Origin: Lachnospiraceae bacterium
GTDB taxonomy: Bacteria; Bacillota; Clostridia; Lachnospirales; Lachnospiraceae
Reading direction: 5' to 3'
Assembly: GCA_900168235.1 (NCBI GenBank)
Contig: FUZG01000008.1
Span: 62,001-126,000 of the forward strand
Length of the DNA stretch: 64,000 nt
The notes below the pieces were generated by a model that made no database searches, was not told the DNA's origin, and saw only the letters and a program-made list of their open reading frames with translations. Position numbers and translations under genes: made by a program. Of the stretch, positions 52,167-60,392 are shown piece by piece. Numbering within the stretch: position 1 is the first letter of the stretch; each line of letters starts with the position of its first letter.

Positions 52167-55100
52167 ATGGAAGCGGTTGTATTTGAGTATGACATTCAGA
52201 CTGATGTCATGAATTTTTCAAGAAATATAGTGAAATTTATTCCGTGTCAGGTGCGGATAATGGATTTCAGTCAGTCACTTGAGCTTGCGGGCAAGATATG
52301 CCCTGACGATCTTAAGCGGGCGATCATGTTCTTTCGCCCGATTTCCTATGGTACAAATGAAATACAGGAATATTTCCGTTGCATGGATTTTGAAGGAAAG
52401 TTCTGCTGGTACTCTGTTGTCGGCAGGACTGTTCTTGATGAGAAAAACCGTCCCGCGCTTCTTTACGGAACCTATACAAAGATAGATGTCGATAAAGAAG
52501 AGGAAATACGCGAAATACGTGCTTTGGCGGACGAGATCACCGCACTGGACAGCATTGATAATGCAGGACAGAAGATAAGGGAAATTTACGCAGACAGTAC
52601 GATGATCCACGTATATAACCTTATGATGATAGAGCTTTCGGACTATGACAATCTGAAGGAAAAGATCGGACGGGGCGTTGCAGAACAGGCAATGCTTGAG
52701 ATCGCAAGGATACTCAGAAGGTCTCTCCGTTCATACGATGTCATAGGACGGGAAGCGGAGAACAGGCTTGTTGTCTGTATGCGAAATGTGAAGGACCGCG
52801 GGATCATCTATGACAAAGCGGCATATCTCATAATGGCAGTGAGCAATCTCTGGGTCAATTACCGAATGACGGAAACATCTACCGTGAATATAGGTATAGC
52901 TGTTTTGCCGAACGGAATGACACCGGAATATGAGTCTATGCATAAAAAAGCGGAAGTAGCGCTTTTGCATGCGATCAAAAATGGAAAAGATACGTTTTCT
53001 GTATATGATGTGGAGATAAGTTCACAGGAGGAACTTTGGTCGAGATTTGCGGAAGTCAGCAACAAGGATTTTGTAAAGAAGACAATGGATTCTATCGAAT
53101 CAGAAGCATTTGCGATGGATGCTTCCGGAAATATAACGTACGTGAATCCTGCGATGCGTGAGAAGAACTATCATGGCATTGATGACATAAAGCTTAAGGT
53201 AAACGGAGAAGATGATGATTCCTGGATGTCTCTTGAAGATCCGGAAGAAATACGGGAATTAGAAGCAAACGTCATTTTTCCTGAAACGGGCATCACAAGA
53301 TCTGCCAAAGTATATGGGATAAAAGATCAGGATGAGAAGTTCTGGGTTGTCGTTATAATGAAGATCGACCCTGATATAGAAAGGATAGAGCTTGAAAAGA
53401 GCTGGAGCAATTTTCATGAAACAGTAACCCAGCTTGAGGACTTTGTCTGGGAGATAAATATTACGGATAATACCTGTGTACGACTGCAGGAAAATAATGT
53501 CATGTCCATAAGATCAAGGCTTTTTGTCGATGATTATGAAGGACTTCGAAAGTATTTTCTGGATCATGTCGTGTTCCGCAGGGACAGAGAGGAATTTCTG
53601 TATCTCACAGATCCGGGGTTTTTAAGAGAAACCGTGCATAAGGGAGGACAGCAGGTCTGTAAGCACATAAGGTTTATGCATCGTGATGGAAACTGGCACT
53701 GGTACAGTATCTGTATGGCGGTACGTAAACCGCGTGAAGATGAAGGCGAGATCGAAAAAATCTTCCTTATAGCCATGGACATCGATCAGATGAAGCGCAG
53801 TCAGGACCGGAACCAGCTTATAGAACTAAGATACAGGGCGATGCTTGACAACAGTACCTTTATGAGCGAGCTTGCCCGGGATAATGAGCGTTATGAGCAT
53901 GTTAATGAACTGACCGGAACCTATGTTTTTGAGTATGATGCGCTGAAGAAAGATTATTATATTTGTACAACATTTGAGGATATGTTTGCAGTCACTCCGG
54001 AGATGAAAGAAAATGAATGGTCGATGCTCTGCGGACTGAAGCCGGAACCGGAATTTAGGGACAGATACTTAAAATTTATAAGAGAGGTAAAGAGCGGACA
54101 GGATACGCATGAAGTAGTGCTTAGGCTCATGAACCGCTTCAATGTGCCACGCTGGTTCAAGATAACAGTCCAGACGCTTAATGGCTTGAATAATCAGCTC
54201 ACACGCGTGACAGGCATCCTGCAGGATGTAAACGCAGAGATGGAAGTAAAGAGAGAGCTGGAATTCAGAGCGGATTATGATGAGCTTACAAGACTCTACA
54301 ATTCAGAGGCTTTCTGTGGAAAAGCAGCTGAAATATTATCGCTGTATCCGGAGCGGGATTATGCCGTCATTGCTGCGGATATCGAGCACTTCCGCATAAT
54401 AAATGACAGATTCGGTATAGATGCCGGAAACGGATGTCTTGAGTATGTAGGAAAGCTCATCCAGTCATCATTAGAGAGAGATGACATTGCATGCAGATAT
54501 GAAGCTGACATGTTTGTGATCCTCTTTGAGTACGAGAGTGATGATGACATCATGGATTATGTAAAGGGACTTTCAGAGCAGTTCCAGTATGAGGATGCAA
54601 AACTTTGCGGTTCAAGTCTGAGCTTTGGTGTATATAAAGTTGATGATCTGGATATCCCGGTGCGCTTAATGTGCGACAGAGCACGTCTTGCTAAACGTGA
54701 GATCAAGGGGAATAAGCTCTTAAATGTAGCTGTTTATGATGACAGTGTACGACTCCGTCAGGTGAAGATCGCCCAGATGGAGAGTGAGATGCAGAGAGCG
54801 CTCACGGAGCACGAATTTGTCATGTTCCTTCAGCCCAAAGTGGACCTGAATACAGGTAAGATATGCAGTGCAGAAGCCCTTGTCCGCTGGCAGCATCCGA
54901 CAAGGGGACTTGTATTTCCTAATGAATTTCTGCCACAGTTTGAGAATAACGGATTTATAAAAAAGCTTGATGAATACATGTGGGAGAGAGCGGCGGAATA
55001 CATTTCCGAGCTCCAGAAAGACGGCATAGAGCTTCCGATCTCCGTTAATATCTCAAGATTTCATGTGAATCATACGGATCTTCTGGAGGTCCTTATAGGT

Positions 55101-55538
55101 CTTACGAATAAGTACGGAATAGACAATCACCTTCTTCAACTGGAAATCACAGAGTCACTCTTCACTGCGGATGTGAACGAGCTCTACAGGACGATGGGAG
55201 AACTTAAGGATCTTGGGTTTGTCATTGAGATGGATGACTTTGGATCAGGCTATTCATCGCTCAATATGCTGAGAGAAGCACCTGTTGATGTGATAAAGAT
55301 CGACCGCTATTTTGTTGATGAGATAATGTCAACAAAGCGCGGACGGATAATAATCGAGAATACCATAACCATGTCAAAGCAGCTCGGAATGGAAGTTGTT
55401 GCAGAGGGAATAGAGACTAAGGAACAGGCTGATTTCCTGAAGTCTGTAAATTGTGACGTGGGTCAGGGATATTTTTATTCAAAACCGATACCGAAGGATG
55501 AATTTAGGAAAATGCTGGACAAATCTTTTGATGACTGA
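52167..55538 (+). CDS. EAL-domain c-di-GMP phosphodiesterase with degenerate GGDEF and PAS domains
   Basis: A 1123-residue soluble signalling protein. Residues about 150-285 look like a first, degenerate GGDEF fold; about 290-690 hold PAS-type sensor regions; about 698-860 are a second GGDEF fold whose active site reads RYEADMF instead of GGDEF, so cyclase activity is unlikely. The EAL domain (from about 870) keeps its catalytic set: EALVRW, NISRFH, EITES, DDFGSGYSS, IKIDRYF, AEGIE and GQGY. Predicted net role: c-di-GMP hydrolysis tuned by PAS signals and perhaps GTP at the GGDEF. Start at ATG 52167 after GAGAGGGA; earlier in-frame starts lie in the hairpin element. Confidence 0.88.
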   Translation: MEAVVFEYDIQTDVMNFSRNIVKFIPCQVRIMDFSQSLELAGKICPDDLKRAIMFFRPISYGTNEIQEYFRCMDFEGKFCWYSVVGRTVLDEKNRPALLYGTYTKIDVDKEEEIREIRALADEITALDSIDNAGQKIREIYADSTMIHVYNLMMIELSDYDNLKEKIGRGVAEQAMLEIARILRRSLRSYDVIGREAENRLVVCMRNVKDRGIIYDKAAYLIMAVSNLWVNYRMTETSTVNIGIAVLPNGMTPEYESMHKKAEVALLHAIKNGKDTFSVYDVEISSQEELWSRFAEVSNKDFVKKTMDSIESEAFAMDASGNITYVNPAMREKNYHGIDDIKLKVNGEDDDSWMSLEDPEEIRELEANVIFPETGITRSAKVYGIKDQDEKFWVVVIMKIDPDIERIELEKSWSNFHETVTQLEDFVWEINITDNTCVRLQENNVMSIRSRLFVDDYEGLRKYFLDHVVFRRDREEFLYLTDPGFLRETVHKGGQQVCKHIRFMHRDGNWHWYSICMAVRKPREDEGEIEKIFLIAMDIDQMKRSQDRNQLIELRYRAMLDNSTFMSELARDNERYEHVNELTGTYVFEYDALKKDYYICTTFEDMFAVTPEMKENEWSMLCGLKPEPEFRDRYLKFIREVKSGQDTHEVVLRLMNRFNVPRWFKITVQTLNGLNNQLTRVTGILQDVNAEMEVKRELEFRADYDELTRLYNSEAFCGKAAEILSLYPERDYAVIAADIEHFRIINDRFGIDAGNGCLEYVGKLIQSSLERDDIACRYEADMFVILFEYESDDDIMDYVKGLSEQFQYEDAKLCGSSLSFGVYKVDDLDIPVRLMCDRARLAKREIKGNKLLNVAVYDDSVRLRQVKIAQMESEMQRALTEHEFVMFLQPKVDLNTGKICSAEALVRWQHPTRGLVFPNEFLPQFENNGFIKKLDEYMWERAAEYISELQKDGIELPISVNISRFHVNHTDLLEVLIGLTNKYGIDNHLLQLEITESLFTADVNELYRTMGELKDLGFVIEMDDFGSGYSSLNMLREAPVDVIKIDRYFVDEIMSTKRGRIIIENTITMSKQLGMEVVAEGIETKEQADFLKSVNCDVGQGYFYSKPIPKDEFRKMLDKSFDD

Positions 55539-55591
55539 TGAAGGGGTGTTATCAGGAGAATTGCAAGAGGGGAAAGAAGGGGTATCGATAT

Positions 55592-56698
55592 ATGATCTTT
55601 GTAAAACAGGATAAGTTAAAGACAGGGATGAGGCTTGCAAAGCCAATATACGACAGGAAGGGTGTATTGCTCTATGACAGAAATTCAAAGCTCACCCATC
55701 AGGGTATAGAGAGTGTACATAATTTTGGTATCATAGGTCTTTATATCCTGGAGCCTGCTGAGCCCGTTCCGCCTATATCCGAAGAGGATATAGAATTTGA
55801 GCGTTTCCAGATGATGTCCACATTTATCATAAAGGATGAATGGGATGCAATAAGGAAAGGCCAGCAGCCGACGTCTATCGCATCGCTTGTGAGCCAGATA
55901 ATCAAAAATTACGGACGTCTTGACCACAAGATCAATTTTGTCCAGTCACTTAGGAGCATGGAAGACACATGGTATAAACATGCCCTGAATGTGGCTATCT
56001 TAAGTGCGCTCATCGCAAACCAGATGCAGCTCAAGGCTGCTGAAACGAATGATCTTGTAACAGCGGCGCTTGTGCACGATGTGGGTAAGCTCGATATACC
56101 GCCGGAACTGCAGGGAGACGCGGCAAAAGAGGAGAGCGGACAGGATAAGATTGCAAAGTACGAAGCATCAGGAATCAAGCTTCTTGATGCGGTTTATTCC
56201 TCGTCTCCGAATATCAAGAGGATATGCCAGCAGAGCTACCGTGCCCTTAATGACATCAGAAAGGGCAAGCTCGATCCTGCAACAAAGATCGTAAATGCGG
56301 CAAAGGTACTGATGGTAGCGGACACATTTGACATGATGACCGCCATGAATGATTACAGGGAGCCAAGCTCTGAGATAAGCGCCATAAGACACCTTATCGA
56401 CAGCCCGCACCAGTATGATGCGACGGCAACGGACGGTCTTGTGAAGAGCATAAATATCCTTGTGCCCGGAGCTGCGATAGAGCTCACAGATGGTGAAAAG
56501 GGTCTTGTCATAGCAGAAAACGAGGAAGATATCCTGAAACCTGTAGTCCTTAAGTTTTCGGATAATTCCGTGGTCGATCTGTCCCTTGGCAAAAAGGTTG
56601 GAAAACTCGGCATAAAGGACGTAATGAAGACCATGGACAACAGATGCATCATCGATCATGAAACGCTGGAGGAAGCAGGATTTTTCAGGAAAGGATAG
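55592..56698 (+). CDS. HD-domain protein related to HD-GYP but lacking GYP
   Basis: A 368-residue protein. The first 60 residues resemble the N-terminal domain found before many HD-GYP domains (LKTGMRLAKPIYD). The HD core is present: KHALNVAI, LVHDVGKLDIP near residue 162 and VADTFDMMT. The HHExxDGxGYP stretch is missing, replaced by QSYRALNDIRKGKLD, and the additional metal His of HD-GYP is a Tyr (KYEASG). c-di-GMP hydrolysis is therefore doubtful. AAGGGG precedes ATG 55592. It is flanked by an EAL gene and a PilT-like gene. Confidence 0.82.
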   Translation: MIFVKQDKLKTGMRLAKPIYDRKGVLLYDRNSKLTHQGIESVHNFGIIGLYILEPAEPVPPISEEDIEFERFQMMSTFIIKDEWDAIRKGQQPTSIASLVSQIIKNYGRLDHKINFVQSLRSMEDTWYKHALNVAILSALIANQMQLKAAETNDLVTAALVHDVGKLDIPPELQGDAAKEESGQDKIAKYEASGIKLLDAVYSSSPNIKRICQQSYRALNDIRKGKLDPATKIVNAAKVLMVADTFDMMTAMNDYREPSSEISAIRHLIDSPHQYDATATDGLVKSINILVPGAAIELTDGEKGLVIAENEEDILKPVVLKFSDNSVVDLSLGKKVGKLGIKDVMKTMDNRCIIDHETLEEAGFFRKG

Positions 56699-56707
56699 GA
56701 CGCAGGT

Positions 56708-57769
56708 ATGCTTGACATATACGCACTGCTTCATCAGGCGTCTGTAGAGCATGCGTCTGATGTACATATTAGTGTAGGTGCGACTCCCAGGTTCAGGATC
56801 CACGGCGAGCTGGTCAATACGAATTTTCAGAAAATGACGCCGTCGGACACTCTGGAAGTCATGCTTAACCTCATGAACCCGGAGCAGCGGGAACAGTTTG
56901 AAGAAAATGGTGAGATAGATCTGTCTGTTTCAATCCCTGATGCAGGCAGATTCCGCGTAAACGCTTATAAACAGAGGGGAAGTATCTCTCTGACGCTCCG
57001 TCTCGTGGACATGAAGATCCCTGATGCGGAGATGCTGAACATTTCAAATGAGATAATGGAGCTCTGCAATGAAAAGAGGGGGCTGATACTGGTCACAGGG
57101 CCGTCAGGCTCCGGAAAGTCTACGGTCATTGCATCCATGGTGGACAGGATAAATGCGACAAGATCCTGCAATATCATAACCCTTGAGGATCCTATCGAGT
57201 ATCTCCATGCCCATAAAATGTCCATTGTAAACCAGAGAGAGATAGGACTGGATGTAAAGGACTACGAAACAGCCATGGCTGCGGCTCTGAGGCAGGATCC
57301 CGATGTGCTGGAAGTAAGCCATCTTAATACGGATACTGAGGTACGTCAGGCTCTCATGGCAGCGGAAACAGGACGTCTGGTATTTACTTCTATGTACACC
57401 ATGAGCGCAGTTGAGACCGTTGAGAACCTTATAGACCTTTTTCCGCAGCAGCAGAGGATACAGGTAAGGAATAGGCTCGCCAATGCGCTGAAAGCCACTA
57501 TTTCAAGGCAGCTTCTGGTATCGACGAACGGTGAGCGGATACCGGCATACGAGATACTTTTTGTAGATAATCATGTAAGAGAGATCATCCGTCACGGTGA
57601 TATATATTCCCTTCATGAACTCATGAAGAAAAATCATGCAAAGGGAATGATAACCATGGACGAGTCGGTATTTAAGCTCTATAAGAGCGGAAAGATAAGC
57701 CGTGCCGAGGCTATACAGGCGTCAGCTGATCAGGAAGCCATGACACTTGCTATAGATTCAGAGAAATAG
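56708..57769 (+). CDS. PilT-like secretion/retraction ATPase with degenerate Walker B and His box
   Basis: A 353-residue PilT-family protein: N-terminal PAS-like domain (SDVHISVG), Walker A GPSGSGKST near residue 131, Asp box ITLEDPIEY near 160. In place of the Walker B GEMRD it reads EVSHLNTD (about 202-209), so the catalytic Glu is missing, and the His box TLHT is SMYT. The AAETGRLVF stretch between them remains. It begins nine bases after the HD gene. ATP binding looks intact but hydrolysis may be impaired; it may be a regulatory paralogue. No other type IV pilus gene is in the window. Confidence 0.85.
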   Translation: MLDIYALLHQASVEHASDVHISVGATPRFRIHGELVNTNFQKMTPSDTLEVMLNLMNPEQREQFEENGEIDLSVSIPDAGRFRVNAYKQRGSISLTLRLVDMKIPDAEMLNISNEIMELCNEKRGLILVTGPSGSGKSTVIASMVDRINATRSCNIITLEDPIEYLHAHKMSIVNQREIGLDVKDYETAMAAALRQDPDVLEVSHLNTDTEVRQALMAAETGRLVFTSMYTMSAVETVENLIDLFPQQQRIQVRNRLANALKATISRQLLVSTNGERIPAYEILFVDNHVREIIRHGDIYSLHELMKKNHAKGMITMDESVFKLYKSGKISRAEAIQASADQEAMTLAIDSEK

Positions 57770-57810
57770 TCAGAGCACTTGACAGAAAAATCAAACAAGG
57801 GTAAGGTTAT

Positions 57811-57841
57811 TCGCGGAAGTCAGATACGGCTTCCGCGATAT
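57811..57841 (+). terminator. Terminator after the PilT-like gene
   Basis: TCGCGGAAG (57811-57819) and CTTCCGCGA (57830-57838), then TATTTTC. Confidence 0.75.
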
Positions 57842-57943
57842 TTTCTGTAAAGACGGCAGGGATTCCGCTCTGTATCGTCTGTTACCGGCATTTCCGCCGG
57901 GAAATTCTTTTTTTGAAAAAATAAAAGTGATAGGAGTGATTTT

Positions 57944-59491
57944 TTGTTTAGCAGTATTCATACCATGTCCATTAACGGTATGGCAGTGCAGGAAATCCAG
58001 GCTGAGACCGATCTTTCGGAAGGAGGACTTCCGGTATTTGAAATGGTCGGTTTCCTTGGAAGTGAAGTCAGGGAGTCAAGAGAACGTATCAGGACTGCCC
58101 TGAAAAACAGCGGTTTTTTGCTGCCGCCGAGAAGGATCACCGTGAACCTTTCTCCGGCAGATGTGAGGAAGAGCGGTACATCATTTGATCTGGCGGTGGC
58201 TGCATCCCTTCTCTGCGCAATGGGTATCATAGACCAGAAAGAGCTTGAGGATACGGTCATCGCGGGTGAGCTCAGTCTCTCAGGTGAAGTGAGGCGGGTG
58301 AACGGCATCCTTCCAATGGCGAGAAAGGCGAGAGATGCAGGATATAAGCGCTTTATCGTGCCGAAAGACAACGCAATGGAAGGCGGAGCAGTTGAAGGGA
58401 TCGAAGTCATAGGACTTTCGGGACTTAAGCAGATGGTGGATTATCTCACAGGATCCGAAAAAGTGGAATCCACTGTGTTTTCCGTAGAGGAAAGGCTTGG
58501 GAACAGGTCTGATACAGCAGATGACTTTTCGTCAATACAGGGGCAGGCTGCGGTAAGACGCGCCATGGAAGTCGCGGTGAGCGGCATGCACAATATCATG
58601 ATGATAGGGCCGCCGGGCAGCGGAAAAAGCATGATGGCAAAGTGCCTGCCATCAATACTTCCGCCATTGTCACCGGAAGAATGTCTTGAAATATCAGAGA
58701 TTTACAGTGTTTCAGGTCTTCTCGGAAAGGACGGATTAAAGACGGAGAGACCCTTTATAAGCCCCCATCACACTGCATCAGCCGTGTCCTTGAGCGGAGG
58801 AGGGAAAAACGCGAGACCCGGTCAGATAAGCCTTGCCCACAGAGGAGTACTTTTTCTGGATGAGCTTCCGGAATTTGACCGTCAGACCATCGAAATACTG
58901 CGACAGCCTCTGGAAGACAGGAAGATATGCATAGCAAGAGCGAACGGGACTTATACATTTCCTGCGGATTTTCTTTTAGCAACAGCGCTAAATCCCTGTA
59001 AATGCGGGTATTATCCTGACAGAAACAGGTGCACCTGCTCAGAGAATGAAGTTCATAATTATCTCTCGCGGATAAGCAGACCGCTTTTAGACAGGATAGA
59101 TATCTGTGTGGAAGCCCGTGAAGTGAGCTTTGCGGAGCTTGCTCATGCAGACCGCATGCCTGAACCTGAATCCTCAGAATCCATTCGAGGACGTGTAGAA
59201 GACGCGGTAAAGATACAGAAAAAGCGTTTTGAGGGCAGTAATCTTAGATTTAATGCGGACATCAGACCTTCAGATATCAGGAAGTACTGTGCGATAGGAG
59301 TGAAAGAAGAGCACTTCATGGAAAAAGCCTTTCATAAGCTGGGGCTCAGCGCAAGGGCATATCACAGGATACTGAAATGCGCCCGTACCATTGCGGATCT
59401 GGATCATAAGGACAAGATAAGCACCGACCACATCGCGGAAGCCGTGGGCTACAGAGCAATAGACAGGAGGTACTGGGGTGGAGCAGAATAA
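57944..59491 (+). CDS. comM: YifB/ComM Mg-chelatase-like AAA ATPase
   Basis: A branch-migration helicase of natural transformation. The 515-residue protein has the N-terminal ChlI-like domain (PVFEMVGFLG, RITVNLSPADVRKSG in parts), Walker A GPPGSGKSM near residue 223, Walker B LFLDELPEF near 302 and the C-terminal ComM domain. Starts with TTG behind AGGAGTG. It overlaps dprA by 14 bases, a common pairing. Confidence 0.92.
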   Translation: MFSSIHTMSINGMAVQEIQAETDLSEGGLPVFEMVGFLGSEVRESRERIRTALKNSGFLLPPRRITVNLSPADVRKSGTSFDLAVAASLLCAMGIIDQKELEDTVIAGELSLSGEVRRVNGILPMARKARDAGYKRFIVPKDNAMEGGAVEGIEVIGLSGLKQMVDYLTGSEKVESTVFSVEERLGNRSDTADDFSSIQGQAAVRRAMEVAVSGMHNIMMIGPPGSGKSMMAKCLPSILPPLSPEECLEISEIYSVSGLLGKDGLKTERPFISPHHTASAVSLSGGGKNARPGQISLAHRGVLFLDELPEFDRQTIEILRQPLEDRKICIARANGTYTFPADFLLATALNPCKCGYYPDRNRCTCSENEVHNYLSRISRPLLDRIDICVEAREVSFAELAHADRMPEPESSESIRGRVEDAVKIQKKRFEGSNLRFNADIRPSDIRKYCAIGVKEEHFMEKAFHKLGLSARAYHRILKCARTIADLDHKDKISTDHIAEAVGYRAIDRRYWGGAE

Positions 59492-60392
59492 TTGTCATAC
59501 GATAAAATGTGTGACTCCGCTGGATATGGATTTTCCTGACAGACTGCGAGATATACCTGACTGCCCGAACGTGCTTTATATAAGAGGGAAACTTCCTGAT
59601 CCGAAGCGCCCAACGGTAGGTATAATAGGAAGCCGGAATGCATCACAGTACGGGCTTAACATGGCGAGGCACTTCGCTTCATGCCTGTCTGACGCAGGGG
59701 TGCAGATAATAAGCGGCATGGCGCGTGGGATAGACGGAGTAAGCCAGAGGACCGCAATGGAAGCCGGCCATCCAACCTTCGGGATCCTCGGATGCGGTGT
59801 GGATGTGCTTTATCCAAAGGAAAACAGGGATCTTTTCATGAGGATACCGGAGCGGGGCGGGCTTATCAGTGAATTTCCGCCCGGAACCCAGCCCGTTGCA
59901 AAATTTTTTCCCTCAAGAAACAGGATAATATCGGGATTATCGGATATACTCCTTGTTGTGGAAGCGCGGATAAAATCCGGCACAGGGATAACGGTAAGGC
60001 GGGCGCTGGAACAGGGGCGGGATGTATATGCTGTCCCCGGGCGCATCACAGATCCATTGAGTGCAGGATGCAACAGACTTATCGCAGACGGAGCCGGAAC
60101 AGCACTGTCACCTGATGTAATCCTTGAAGCGCTTGGGATTTACCCAGAAAATGTCCCCGGAACTTCGCTGATCTCGGGCGGTGTGAGAGAAAATGATAAA
60201 AGAGTCCGTCTTGCAAAGGATGAAAAAATGGTGTATAGTTTCTTGGATTTGTATCCCAAAACGTTGGATGAGCTTGTATGCATCACAGATCTCAGTGTGC
60301 AGAAGCTCCTGCCGGTATTGCTTCAGTTGATGATGAAGGGTCTGGTGGCTGAAGCAGGGAAGAATAATTATTACAGAAAGAGTCAGGGGTAA
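59478..60392 (+). CDS. dprA: DNA processing protein DprA (Smf)
   Basis: Loads RecA on incoming single-stranded DNA. The 304-residue protein has the Rossmann-like core (VGIIGSRNAS, ISGMARGIDG, LGCGVDVLYP, EFPPG, SRNRIISGLS) and a C-terminal winged helix. It lacks the N-terminal SAM extension of longer DprA proteins. GTG start inside the comM end; its TAA directly precedes topA. Confidence 0.92.
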   Translation: MEQNNCHTIKCVTPLDMDFPDRLRDIPDCPNVLYIRGKLPDPKRPTVGIIGSRNASQYGLNMARHFASCLSDAGVQIISGMARGIDGVSQRTAMEAGHPTFGILGCGVDVLYPKENRDLFMRIPERGGLISEFPPGTQPVAKFFPSRNRIISGLSDILLVVEARIKSGTGITVRRALEQGRDVYAVPGRITDPLSAGCNRLIADGAGTALSPDVILEALGIYPENVPGTSLISGGVRENDKRVRLAKDEKMVYSFLDLYPKTLDELVCITDLSVQKLLPVLLQLMMKGLVAEAGKNNYYRKSQG

